From NCBI GenBank assembly GCA_028683835.1, contig JAQUHB010000020.1, positions 1-55,547 on the forward strand: 55,547 nucleotides of DNA. The letters are read 5' to 3'. Position 1 is the first letter of the stretch. Each line of letters opens with the position of its first letter. This stretch comes from Sulfurimonadaceae bacterium. GTDB lineage: Bacteria > Campylobacterota > Campylobacteria > Campylobacterales > Sulfurimonadaceae. This document shows, in pieces, positions 8,603 through 16,805 of the stretch. The notes below the pieces were generated by a model. It saw only the letters and a program-made list of their open reading frames with translations, was not told where the DNA came from and did no database searches. The position numbers and the translations under genes were made by a program.

Positions 8603-9828
8603 AGTTCCATCTCCACCATTTTTCCCATTGTGATTTCAGCGACTTCAACGCCAAAAGCAAAAGATTGATCCAACTCTTCTTCAGTCGGAATAAGTTTGAC
8701 TTTCATCGGTTTAATCGGCAACCTAAACTTCAGCCATCGCATCCTGTCGTGCAACATTTCTGGCGCTTCTCCCGTCCAACCATAAGAACCAAAAGCAGCT
8801 CCTACTTTTCCACTACTTTCCAAGTACGCCATACACGCAAGCAAATCCCAAGCAGGTTTGACCGCGTCACCGTTGATGGTCGGAGAACCAATGACTACGG
8901 CATCAGATTCCTCAAGCAGATCAATCATATTGTTTTCATCCAAAGACGCGAGATCATACATACTCGCAATAATCCCTTCAACTGAGTCTGCACCCTCGGT
9001 GATCTTCTGCGCCATTTTATGCGTGTTTTCATAGCTTGACATATAAAAGACCGAGAGCATCTTGTTACCAAAAGTGTGTTTCCTAAACTTTGCTTCACTA
9101 CTCCAAGAGGCATACTTTTCTATGTAAAACTCTGGATTTGTCCGAAGAATTGGGCCATGTAAAGGTGCAATCGTCTTGATGTCAAACTTTGCATACAACT
9201 TTAAAGCTTGTAAAACATACTGCTTAAAAGGTCTCATGATATGATCGTAGTAGTACTTAAACGCGTAAGAAAAATCGCCCACTTCATCATCAAAAAGGCG
9301 TTCATCATAGTAGTGGCTTCCAAACACATCACCGCTAAAGAGTATCTTTTCTTCATGCAGATATGAGCTCATCGTATCGGGCCAATGTAAAAAAGGCGTA
9401 CTTAAAAATTCTATAGTCTTATCTCCAAGTGAGATAACTTTTCCCGTATTTGCCACTTCAAAAGGAACATCTTTTTTAATGATCCCTTTAAGCATCATCA
9501 CCGCGCGACCTGAGATAATCAGCTTTGCCTGCGGTGCACGTGCCATCAACTCTTCTAGTGCTCCCGAGTGATCGGGCTCGAGATGATGGAGTACAATGAA
9601 GCGTATTTCATCATACTCGCACAAAAGTTCAAGGCGTCTAAAAAAGTCATACGAAAACTCTTTTTTAACGGTATCCATCACACAGACGCCTTCACTTCCT
9701 CGTACTAAATAGCTGTTGTACGAACTACCGTTTGCAGTCTTCATGATAATATCAAATGTACGGATTCTAGGATCGAAAGCACCTATGAAATGGACACTCT
9801 GTGAAACTTTGGTAATATTACTTATCAT
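8599..9828 (-). CDS. fprA: Flavodiiron protein, FprA/ROO type
   Basis: The 409-residue protein joins a metallo-beta-lactamase-like diiron domain (about 1-250) to a flavodoxin domain (about 255-400). Diiron ligands appear as HLEPDH near residue 82, a His in FLHWPD, Asp in FSGDVFGSHY and His in APLHGP. The FMN-binding loop reads YMSSYENTHKMA, and a second block reads GSPTINGDAVKP. Flavodiiron proteins reduce O2 to water or NO to N2O using rubredoxin or similar donors. Next to NifQ-like and Tpx genes, oxygen scavenging to protect nitrogenase is a reasonable inference. No C-terminal rubredoxin domain is present. Confidence 0.93.
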   Translation of the reverse strand: MISNITKVSQSVHFIGAFDPRIRTFDIIMKTANGSSYNSYLVRGSEGVCVMDTVKKEFSYDFFRRLELLCEYDEIRFIVLHHLEPDHSGALEELMARAPQAKLIISGRAVMMLKGIIKKDVPFEVANTGKVISLGDKTIEFLSTPFLHWPDTMSSYLHEEKILFSGDVFGSHYYDERLFDDEVGDFSYAFKYYYDHIMRPFKQYVLQALKLYAKFDIKTIAPLHGPILRTNPEFYIEKYASWSSEAKFRKHTFGNKMLSVFYMSSYENTHKMAQKITEGADSVEGIIASMYDLASLDENNMIDLLEESDAVVIGSPTINGDAVKPAWDLLACMAYLESSGKVGAAFGSYGWTGEAPEMLHDRMRWLKFRLPIKPMKVKLIPTEEELDQSFAFGVEVAEITMGKMVEMEL

Positions 9829-9881
9829 ATATAATCCTTGACTTCACAAGAGTTACTGCATTTTGTATTCTATATAAGCTC

Positions 9882-10196
9882 TTAACCGTAAATAAGTTTT
9901 AAAAAATCATAAATATCGCTTAAAAAGAAGCGGCGATTATCGCGTTCTTGGAAATGTCCGATCCATCCAGCATCACCCTCTCGCACCCGTTTGCAAGGTA
10001 AAACAAATTCAGTGTAAGGAAGTAAAGTTTTAAATGAGCCACTCTCACTAATGGCATCGACTATGGCATCAAAAAGAGCGTCAAGTGTTTCTTGATCTTC
10101 TATCAAATACAAAGAGCCGTCTCTTTGATAAAAACGATAGATATTTAAGATTTTTAGCGCTTCTTCATTTTTGGATTTTTTCATATTTAGTTCCAT
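9882..10196 (-). CDS. Unknown 104-aa protein between fprA and the SagB-like gene
   Basis: A small cytoplasmic protein with no signal peptide, membrane segment or recognised domain. It has a charged N terminus, a central acidic helix (QETLDALFDAIVDAISES) and a C-terminal part GWIGHFQERDNRRFFLSD. ATG at 10196 is preceded by GAGGAG six bases upstream, which decides the start over the inner ATG at residue 5. The gene is 18 bases after the SagB-like gene and 53 bases before fprA, so it belongs to the same unit. Function is unknown. Confidence 0.7.
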   Translation of the reverse strand: MELNMKKSKNEEALKILNIYRFYQRDGSLYLIEDQETLDALFDAIVDAISESGSFKTLLPYTEFVLPCKRVREGDAGWIGHFQERDNRRFFLSDIYDFLKLIYG

Positions 10197-10214
10197 TATT
10201 ATCTCCTCATCACA

Positions 10215-11429
10215 CTATTTTCCAAGTGCGCATACATATAAAATATAGTTTTCTGTGCCTAGAAAATCTTGAAGTTTCTTATCATAAAAAGCACCTATTC
10301 CAGTACTTTTAAACTCACTTGATTCTAAAGCAATCTTATGCACTAAAGCCCCTGCTAGCATAAGTTTTTCAGCGCTAAAATGTTTTGAGGTCACCACCAC
10401 TATCATTTGGGCATTTTTTATAAAAAGCTGGTCAACTAAGATTCCAGCGAGTCGATCTTTATACTCTCCCTTTTGCAGCAACTTAGAATTGAGATAAATT
10501 CCAGCCTCATTCTTTTCATCCCCAAAAAGAATAGAGTAGCAGACAAGAGGATAAACATCTTTTGTAAGCGTATGCATAATACGTTCAATTTCACCATTTT
10601 TAAAGGGAACATTCTCAAATTTTCTCGCAGAACGCCTTTGTAATATTTGCTCTTTTGTTGTGTTTATAGGAAAGATCTCACTTTTTAAAACCGGCTGTTT
10701 TTGAAGTACCTCGAAGAGGTCACCATTGGAATCACTATAATCCGTCGGGCTTACATGCAAGAGTGGTTTTTTAAGAGGTTTCACTTTTTTTTCTGTTTCT
10801 TTGGCAAAAGAGATCACCGCACAAACAGTTTCTTCATCTTTTAATCCAATCGCGAAATTGAAACTTTTTACGTCAAACTCGGACAAAATTGTCATCTCTT
10901 TTTGATAGATGGTAGCACTTGCCTGGATCGCAGCTATTTGGTGACCCGCATCAAGATAACAATAACGAAGAGCACGAACTCCATATTTCCACTCAGAGCG
11001 AAAGGGGACGCAACTCACAATAGCAATAATCCCCTCAAACTTACAAGAAAGCCCAAGTTCACCTTCCAATCCATCTTCCTCTATCTCTTGAAGTAAAACA
11101 AATTTGCTCATCTTCGCATCTACATGATAGATACCGCTGATAACGCCTTTGATTCCTCGCACTTGAATATATAGCTCAAGCGGATGAAGATTTCCGGCGG
11201 ATGGAGTGCTAAGTTTATAGTAGAGTTTTGTAAGTATTTGCTCTTTTGAGGTGATCATTCGAGAAAGCTCCAAAAAATGGAACTCCTCGATCTCTCCAAA
11301 ACTGTAGCTAAATAAAAAAGATGGATATTGCTTAAAAATACTTGGTTGCGTATTCCAGTCTATGTAGCCGCCAAACGTTGCAACTTCCTTTTTTGTAAGT
11401 GAAGTTTTTTCATATTGTGTGTGCATCAC
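10215..11429 (-). CDS. SagB/ThcOx-like tandem nitroreductase
   Basis: The 404-residue protein contains two nitroreductase-fold halves. The first (about 35-200) has the SagB-type STPSAGNLHPLELYIQV block. The second (about 250-400) begins RRSARKFENVPFKNGEIERIM and ends with a GIGAFYDKKLQDFLG block. SagB enzymes are FMN oxidases of azoline-modified peptides, but no cyclodehydratase or precursor peptide gene is visible, so a different redox role is likely. It starts two bases downstream of the tpx stop and precedes the 104-aa gene by 18 bases. Related double-domain proteins are known from genomes; the substrate here is unknown. Confidence 0.78.
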   Translation of the reverse strand: MMHTQYEKTSLTKKEVATFGGYIDWNTQPSIFKQYPSFLFSYSFGEIEEFHFLELSRMITSKEQILTKLYYKLSTPSAGNLHPLELYIQVRGIKGVISGIYHVDAKMSKFVLLQEIEEDGLEGELGLSCKFEGIIAIVSCVPFRSEWKYGVRALRYCYLDAGHQIAAIQASATIYQKEMTILSEFDVKSFNFAIGLKDEETVCAVISFAKETEKKVKPLKKPLLHVSPTDYSDSNGDLFEVLQKQPVLKSEIFPINTTKEQILQRRSARKFENVPFKNGEIERIMHTLTKDVYPLVCYSILFGDEKNEAGIYLNSKLLQKGEYKDRLAGILVDQLFIKNAQMIVVVTSKHFSAEKLMLAGALVHKIALESSEFKSTGIGAFYDKKLQDFLGTENYILYVCALGK

Positions 11430-11431
11430 CC

Positions 11432-11980
11432 TTACACTGACATCCAGTTTTCATGCGTATGTCCCTTCTGCTTTTCAGCAGCAAGTGTCTTAATAGCCTC
11501 TATACAAGCATCGTAATCCACTTCATCGGTAACCTCGCTTACCACTTCTTTATAAGCGATAAAACCTTCTCTATCTATCACAAATACAGCGCGTGCAAGA
11601 CGATCTTTAAGTTTACCCTCGCCTATAAGAATGCCAAATTTCTTAGCAAATTGACGCTCTTCATCTATCACCAGTTCAGCGGCATCTATGCACTCTGTCT
11701 CTTGATAATTTTTTACAAATTCAAGATCATCAGTTGTGATCATGATAGTTGAGAGTTTTCGAATCCCTTTTACCATCTCATTAAACTTTTTTGCGCCCAA
11801 AGAACACACTTCAGTTTTTAGTGATGGTATTGCGATAAGTAGTTGTAGATTTGGAGCAATCATTCCGATCACATTTTTTGTATTGTCAAGCTTGGTGATG
11901 CGTGCTGCTGGAGCTTCTTTACCAACTAAAAGTTCTTTGCCTAGTAGCTCTGTAGGTGTTTTGTGTACTGTTATCTGCAT
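11432..11980 (-). CDS. tpx: Thiol peroxidase, Tpx-type peroxiredoxin
   Basis: The 182-residue protein is an atypical 2-Cys peroxiredoxin. The peroxidatic Cys lies in SLKTEVCSLGAKKFNE near residue 59, with a probable resolving Cys in ETECIDAAE near residue 95. The C-terminal part RLARAVFVIDREGFIAY is typical. Tpx reduces hydrogen and lipid peroxides using thioredoxin. It is the first gene of the minus-strand unit leading to fprA and moxR and is divergent from nifA, with about 150 bases between. A GAGGTC sequence precedes the ATG. Peroxide defence during nitrogen fixation is inferred. Confidence 0.9.
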   Translation of the reverse strand: MQITVHKTPTELLGKELLVGKEAPAARITKLDNTKNVIGMIAPNLQLLIAIPSLKTEVCSLGAKKFNEMVKGIRKLSTIMITTDDLEFVKNYQETECIDAAELVIDEERQFAKKFGILIGEGKLKDRLARAVFVIDREGFIAYKEVVSEVTDEVDYDACIEAIKTLAAEKQKGHTHENWMSV

Positions 11981-12130
11981 AATGACCTCGTTATTAAATA
12001 TTACGAATATTTATGCATAAGTCATTCTACTTTATATACAGTATAATGATTATTTTTTAACCATATTTTTTCTTGTTTTAGTGATTTTCATTATATAATT
12101 ATATAAAATTTGTATTATAAGTTGGATCAA

Positions 12131-13762
12131 ATGAACTATCAGCCTAATATACCAAATAACGAAGATTGCGCTACTTGTGCGCTTACCTTTGCTTATAATG
12201 AGATCAAAATTCTTTATGACATCGCAGTTATGTTATCGAGTAATTCTGATATAAATGCATGTATAGAAAAAGGGATGCGCCTTTTAAAACGCAACTCTTA
12301 CTTAGAGCGTTGTAGTCTTTTTTTACTTTCAGATGACAACTCAAAAGTTGAGCTTCACACGTCGCTTGATATCTCTGCGCAACAACGAAAAATGGCTGTG
12401 TATAAACTAGGAGAAGGCGCGACCGGTCTTGCTGCACAAAGCTGTGAACCTGTAGTCATTGAAAATATCCATAACAATATCAACTATCTCAATAAAATGG
12501 GAATCGTAGACACAAAATCAATCTCCTATGTTGCTGTACCTATCATGCAAGATGAAGCACTTTTTGGCGTTATCTCTGCAAATATCAACAAAACCACTAT
12601 ACTCAGTTTTGACGATATCGTAAGGATGCTTACGATTGTCGGCTCACTCTTTTGCGGAACATTGGCTTTACAAAAAAGATTCGTCAAAGAAAAAGAGGAT
12701 CTTACAGATCTCAAAACATACTATAAAGAGGAAGTACTCAGCGAGTATAAGTTTGAAAATATTGTCGGAAACAGCACAAAGATGCAGCATATTTTCAGCC
12801 TTTTGGAGACTGTTGCTCCATCTGATGCGACCATACTTGTACGCGGTGAGACAGGAACAGGTAAAGAGCTTATAGCGACTGCGGTACACAATCTCAGCCG
12901 AAGAAAAAATGGCCCTTACATCAAACTCAACTGTGCGGCTATCAGCGAAACACTTTTAGAGAGTGAACTTTTCGGTCATGAAAAAGGTGCGTTTACCGAT
13001 GCCAAAGATATGCGTAAAGGGCGTTTTGAACTCGCAGACGGCGGTACGCTTTTTCTCGATGAGATCGGTGATATCACTCCATCTTTACAAGTAAAACTGC
13101 TTCGCATCTTGCAAGAGCAGGAGTTTGAGCGTGTGGGCGGGACAAAGACCATCAAAACAAATGTCCGTTTAGTCGCGGCAACAAACCGTAACTTAGAAAA
13201 AATGGTTGCTAGCGGAGAATTTAGAGAGGATCTATTTTATCGTCTCAATGTTATTCCCGTGCATCTTCCTCCGCTTCGTGAACGCTATGAAGATGTTAAA
13301 CTCCTCATAGAGCACTATCTACACAAGTTCATGAAAGAACATAGAAAAAATATGAGCTTTAGTAAGCAGGCATTGGAAGTACTTATGAACTATCCATGGC
13401 CGGGGAATATCCGTGAGCTTCAAAACACGATGGAGAGAGTCGTACTTATCTGTCCAAACGGTGTCATTGAACCTGAGATGTTAAACCATGTATTACCGTT
13501 TAACTATCAACAACTTTTTATAAATCCCTCAGAGCCAAAACAACCTATACTTGTAAGCCAACCTGAGCCGGTGATATCTGAAGAGATTCCGCCTCAACAT
13601 AAACATACCGTGACGAAAGTAAATCTCCAAGAGATAGAAAAAGAGTCCATCCTTCAAGCACTCATAGATAGTCACGGCATCCAAACAAAAGCTGCTTCAA
13701 TGCTCGGAATGACCGCCAGACAAATCGGTTATAAGATGAAAAAATACGGGATTGATCTTTAA
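12131..13762 (+). CDS. nifA: NifA-type sigma-54-dependent activator
   Basis: The 543-residue protein has an N-terminal GAF domain (about 25-175), a central AAA+ domain with Walker A GETGTGKE, GAFTDA in place of GAFTGA, and DGGTLFLDEIG, then a Fis-type helix-turn-helix at the C terminus (TKAASMLGMTARQIGYKMKK). This matches NifA, which activates nif promoters with RNA polymerase-sigma-54. The Cys-x4-Cys interdomain linker used for oxygen sensing in rhizobial NifA is not seen. An N-terminal CATC pair is present. The frame also has an upstream TTG at 12110; the ATG at 12131 looks more natural, though neither has a strong ribosome site. Identity as NifA is supported by the nif neighbours. Confidence 0.9.
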   Translation: MNYQPNIPNNEDCATCALTFAYNEIKILYDIAVMLSSNSDINACIEKGMRLLKRNSYLERCSLFLLSDDNSKVELHTSLDISAQQRKMAVYKLGEGATGLAAQSCEPVVIENIHNNINYLNKMGIVDTKSISYVAVPIMQDEALFGVISANINKTTILSFDDIVRMLTIVGSLFCGTLALQKRFVKEKEDLTDLKTYYKEEVLSEYKFENIVGNSTKMQHIFSLLETVAPSDATILVRGETGTGKELIATAVHNLSRRKNGPYIKLNCAAISETLLESELFGHEKGAFTDAKDMRKGRFELADGGTLFLDEIGDITPSLQVKLLRILQEQEFERVGGTKTIKTNVRLVAATNRNLEKMVASGEFREDLFYRLNVIPVHLPPLRERYEDVKLLIEHYLHKFMKEHRKNMSFSKQALEVLMNYPWPGNIRELQNTMERVVLICPNGVIEPEMLNHVLPFNYQQLFINPSEPKQPILVSQPEPVISEEIPPQHKHTVTKVNLQEIEKESILQALIDSHGIQTKAASMLGMTARQIGYKMKKYGIDL

Positions 13763-13777
13763 GCTCTCAACTCTTTT

Positions 13778-13864
13778 CTCGCTCCCATGCTTTGCTTGGG
13801 AGTGTATACTTCTGTTTATTTCATTTCTACATGTACACATTCCCAAGTACAACTTGGGAACGAG
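13778..13864. repeat. Facing pair of 28-base inverted repeat units, MITE/REP-like
   Basis: Two related units face each other. Unit one starts CTCGCTCCCATGC at 13778 and folds as CTCCCATGC/GCTTGGGAG. Unit two, read on the minus strand from 13864, starts CTCGTTCCCAAGT and folds as a perfect 9-bp stem TTCCCAAGT/ACTTGGGAA at 13840-13860. About 30 bases separate them. The arrangement looks like a small mobile or REP-type palindromic repeat. It sits exactly where the yqeY relic loses its 5' part. Confidence 0.75.
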
Positions 13865-14134
13865 TTAAGAAATGATTCTATCACTCAGTATCAGACTGCG
13901 GGACGTGATGATTTAATCGAAAAAGAGATACTTGAAATCTCATTTTATGAGCCGTATCTGCCAAAACAACTAAGCGATGAAGAGCTAAGTTCTGCTATCA
14001 AAAGCATCATAGCTCAAGTAGGAGCAGAGTTTATGAAAGATATCGGAAAAGTGATGGCAATTGCGAGTAAAGAGCTTGCAGGCAAAGTGGACGGAAAGCG
14101 CATCAACGAATGTGCGAAGGCGCTACTTCCGTAG
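13865..14134 (+). pseudogene. yqeY: 5'-truncated yqeY (GatB/YqeY-domain) relic
   Basis: From about 13865 the frame reads RNDSITQYQTAGRDDLIEK, then PYLPKQLSDEELSSAI and FMKDIGKVMAIASKELAGK, which is the middle and C-terminal part of YqeY. The first 60 or so residues of a normal 148-residue YqeY are absent and are replaced by the inverted repeat. The frame continues upstream to an ATG at 13787 inside the repeat, but that part looks non-native and has no ribosome site. YqeY is a small helical protein linked to tRNA-dependent amidotransferases. The remaining part has no frameshift, so decay may be recent. Confidence 0.75.
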
Positions 14135-14141
14135 ATAAGGT

Positions 14142-14151
14142 TTACATGTAA
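14142..14151. repeat. TTACATGTAA palindrome, intergenic copy
   Basis: A perfect 10-base palindrome directly after the yqeY relic, between it and the convergent 98-aa gene. It is one of nine exact copies in the window. Confidence 0.8.
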
Positions 14152-14165
14152 GTAATTAAATAGTA

Positions 14166-14459
14166 TTAATTAGCTGAAATAAATTTATCAACGATAGTTT
14201 GAGCATCATCCGATGAAAATTCACCTTCAGACATAAGATTATCTTTTAACTCGTCAAGTGTTTGACCCTCTATTGTTATAAGGCTACCTGCAGCTCTTGG
14301 TGGCATATAGGTTTTAGAAGACTCATTCTCAGAAATATAACCATTATCATCATTTTTTTGTGTTGTTTTGACTCTGTAATCATTTTCTTCATAAAGTTCA
14401 CCTATTACATTACGCCCATCGACGTTAGTTGAAAATACTTCTTGCCATCCATTCCCCAT
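14166..14459 (-). CDS. Unknown 97-aa acidic protein
   Basis: The start at ATG 14459 has GGAG six bases upstream; an ATG at 14471 lies before that site and is less likely. The product is small, acidic and soluble, with no signal peptide. The C-terminal half (GQTLDELKDNLMSEGEFSS then DDAQTIVDKFIS) is helical. No family recognised. It is flanked by the yqeY relic and a non-coding repeat-bearing stretch. Confidence 0.6.
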   Translation of the reverse strand: MGNGWQEVFSTNVDGRNVIGELYEENDYRVKTTQKNDDNGYISENESSKTYMPPRAAGSLITIEGQTLDELKDNLMSEGEFSSDDAQTIVDKFISAN

Positions 14460-14534
14460 TTGCTTCTCCATTTATATATAACTATTTATTTCACAAGTAT
14501 TATATTCATTTATTATTAAATAACAAAAATATAT

Positions 14535-14668
14535 TTACATGTAAAGGGTTTCTTTGTTACTTTTTTATAAAAGTAACCAAAAAGCGTGTCAGCAGTTGGA
14601 TTTTTTTACGCCTTTTTGCGGACAAAAAGTATAAAGAATACACTTATATCTAGGACACTTACATGTAA
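14535..14668. repeat. 134-base non-coding segment bordered by TTACATGTAAAG copies
   Basis: Two copies of TTACATGTAAAG in the same orientation border this segment, at 14535 and 14659. Inside lies a perfect hairpin GTTACTTTT-TTAT-AAAAGTAAC near 14557-14578. No coding capacity is convincing. It could be a repeat element or terminators for the flanking minus-strand KdpE unit. The whole gap between the 97-aa gene and kdpE is about 225 bases. Confidence 0.5.
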
Positions 14669-14685
14669 AGAAATTTTATTCCTTA

Positions 14686-15372
14686 CTAAGAGCAAACCAT
14701 TCGATATCCGATACCTGTTTCGGTTAAAATCTTTTTAGGTCTTGATGGATCTTTTTCAATCTTCTGTCTTAACTGATTGACAAAAACCCTCAAATAGTGG
14801 ACTTCATTTTGATATCCAATTCCCCATACTTCTTTTAGTAAAAAATTGTGTGTAAGTACTTTTCCGCTATTTTTCATGAAAAGTTTTAGTAGATCGTATT
14901 CTGTCGGTGTTACTTTGATTTCAATATTTTCAAGCATAATAGTCCGTGCTATTAAATCCATTGCCAGTTCATTACACTCCAATAGATGCGTTACTTGTAT
15001 ATTTTCACATCTTCTCAGCACTGCACGTATTCTAGCAAGGAGTTCATTCGTACTAAAAGGTTTTATAAGATAGTCATCCGCTCCAAGTTCTAAGGATTCG
15101 ATCTTTTTATCCTCTTGATTTTGTGCGGATATCACGATGAGCGGTGCACTGCTCCATTCTCTAAAAGATTTTAAAAAATCGAGTCCATTGCCATCGGGGA
15201 GGCCTAAATCCAGTAAAACAACGTCGGGTATATTACTGATTGACTTTTTTATTGCTTCTTGTATATTGGATGCTTCGATAATCTCAAATCCGGAACTTTG
15301 CAACGAAAGTGTTAAAAGTCGCCTTATCGCTTTATCATCATCTATAACTAAAATTTTTTGCTTTGTCATCAC
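14686..15372 (-). CDS. kdpE: KdpE-type response regulator
   Basis: The 228-residue OmpR/PhoB-type regulator has a receiver domain with DDD near residue 11, phospho-acceptor Asp in VVLLDLGLPDGNG and Lys in DDYLIKPFS. The C-terminal winged helix includes TPTEYDLLKLFMKNSGKVLTH cut by HNFLLKEVWG and ends with the family TGIGYRM block. The start overlaps the kinase stop by four bases. KdpE normally activates kdpFABC under potassium limitation; here the nearest transporter is kup. Confidence 0.88.
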   Translation of the reverse strand: MMTKQKILVIDDDKAIRRLLTLSLQSSGFEIIEASNIQEAIKKSISNIPDVVLLDLGLPDGNGLDFLKSFREWSSAPLIVISAQNQEDKKIESLELGADDYLIKPFSTNELLARIRAVLRRCENIQVTHLLECNELAMDLIARTIMLENIEIKVTPTEYDLLKLFMKNSGKVLTHNFLLKEVWGIGYQNEVHYLRVFVNQLRQKIEKDPSRPKKILTETGIGYRMVCS

Positions 15373-16361
15373 GATAACCTAATATAAATACAAAATTTAC
15401 TATCAACGATTTTGGTATCAATAGAACCGTTTAAAGTTTCTATGATTCTTTTAGCCAAAAACAGACCCAACCCCAAACCTGAAACATTCAAAGAATTTGA
15501 AAGCCTTGTGAATTTTTCACCCATCATTGTAATTTCCCCTTTATCAGGTAATTCTCCCGTATTGCATATAGTAATCAACAGATCATTTTGAGAATGATTG
15601 ACTTCAATTGTTACCTTTTCCCCATATTTAAAAGCATTGTCCAAAAGATTATAAAAAGCTTGTTCAAGCAATAGCGCATCACTTTGAATCGATGGTAAAT
15701 CTTCATGAACTATAAAAACTGCCTCTTTTAAATATTTATTCTCAACTTTTAGTAAAGAGTTTGAAATGATTTCTCCAACAGAACAATCCGTAATTATAGG
15801 TTTTAAATGCCCGCTCTCGAATCTTGCACTTGTGAGTAGGTTTTCAATCAACTCCTTCATACTAAAAGCACTTTTATAAGTCTCTTGATTGAGTTCGTTT
15901 TTTTCTTCATCCGTAAGTTTTAATTCATTTGACAAAATTAAACTTGTAGCTCCGATAATCACCGTTAATGGCGTTCTGAGTTCATGAGATAAAGAGTTTA
16001 AAATCGCCTCATGTAAGCCTTCGCTTGTTTCTAATTCTTTTGCTTTAGAAGCTCTTTTTGCCAATATTGAAATCAATTGACCCACAATCATGATAATCAC
16101 AAAACTCAGTAAATATCTAGCGTCATACACATTGAACGTAAATAAAGGAGGAATAAATAAAAAATTAAAAAGTATGACAACCAAGAGAGATATAAAAAAA
16201 GTTTGAATCTGACCATAATTTACGGCAACATAGAGGATCGGTAAAAGATATAGCATCGCAATATTGAGTAACTCTAAATTACTTTTATATAAGTAACAAA
16301 TAATAGTGACAACAGTCACTATTGCTAAGCTTTTAGCGAATTGATTATATCTCGTATTCAT
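15369..16361 (-). CDS. kdpD: Short KdpD-like sensor histidine kinase
   Basis: The 330-residue kinase has four membrane segments of DUF4118 type (about 10-105), a HisKA domain with phospho-acceptor His in LSHELRTPLTVI, and an HATPase_c domain with NLLDNAFKYGE and GLGLGLFLAKRI. It lacks the large N-terminal KdpD and USP domains of E. coli KdpD, so it is a short form. It overlaps kdpE and lies 12 bases after the DUF1566 gene. Potassium or turgor sensing is inferred from the KdpE partner and neighbouring kup. Confidence 0.85.
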   Translation of the reverse strand: MNTRYNQFAKSLAIVTVVTIICYLYKSNLELLNIAMLYLLPILYVAVNYGQIQTFFISLLVVILFNFLFIPPLFTFNVYDARYLLSFVIIMIVGQLISILAKRASKAKELETSEGLHEAILNSLSHELRTPLTVIIGATSLILSNELKLTDEEKNELNQETYKSAFSMKELIENLLTSARFESGHLKPIITDCSVGEIISNSLLKVENKYLKEAVFIVHEDLPSIQSDALLLEQAFYNLLDNAFKYGEKVTIEVNHSQNDLLITICNTGELPDKGEITMMGEKFTRLSNSLNVSGLGLGLFLAKRIIETLNGSIDTKIVDSKFCIYIRLS

Positions 16362-16373
16362 GGAAGTATTATA

Positions 16374-16796
16374 CTACTTGTTATAGACACATCTGGTATA
16401 TAGTTGTTTTTCAAAACCAGAACCTTTATATACAGTTCCATCTGTAAAATCTATCCATTCAACTTGAGTCGAATCCAATTTTTGATTTAGCGTCCAATAT
16501 CCATCACTTGCACAATAGGTAAAGATTTTATTTATTGTGGGAATACGAGTAGTATCTATTATATTTTCATAATCTTGCAGTGAGGGTAATCTCCAATCCT
16601 TGCCCGATTGGATTTTTAAATAAGCACAATAACTGATTGTACTTTTATAACTCATTCTTTCTGTGGCATTAAACCTAGTATCTTGCCATACTAGATTATA
16701 CTTTATATCAAGTTTCTCTTCTTGATTTTCTTTATTACCAATTTCTGATGAAAATAAAGAGGTCAAAAGCAAAAAGAGAATTAGAATTATTTTCAT
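16374..16796 (-). CDS. Secreted DUF1566-type protein
   Basis: The 140-residue protein has a signal peptide (about 1-17, hydrophobic LILFLLLTSLFSS). The rest resembles DUF1566/Lcl-C modules: an early LVWQDTRFNATERMS, then GKDWRLPSLQDYENII and YWTLNQ, with Cys residues near 58, 95 and 136. Such proteins are exported and have unknown roles. It lies between kup and the kdpD-like gene, 9 and 12 bases away, so it is probably co-transcribed with both. Confidence 0.72.
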   Translation of the reverse strand: MKIILILFLLLTSLFSSEIGNKENQEEKLDIKYNLVWQDTRFNATERMSYKSTISYCAYLKIQSGKDWRLPSLQDYENIIDTTRIPTINKIFTYCASDGYWTLNQKLDSTQVEWIDFTDGTVYKGSGFEKQLYTRCVYNK

Positions 16797-16805
16797 AATT
16801 TGTAT

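Noticed and set aside
14429-14653. Plus-strand ORF in the 14.5 kb gap
   Set aside because: It crosses a hairpin and repeats, has no ribosome site and reads like the known spurious repeat translations.
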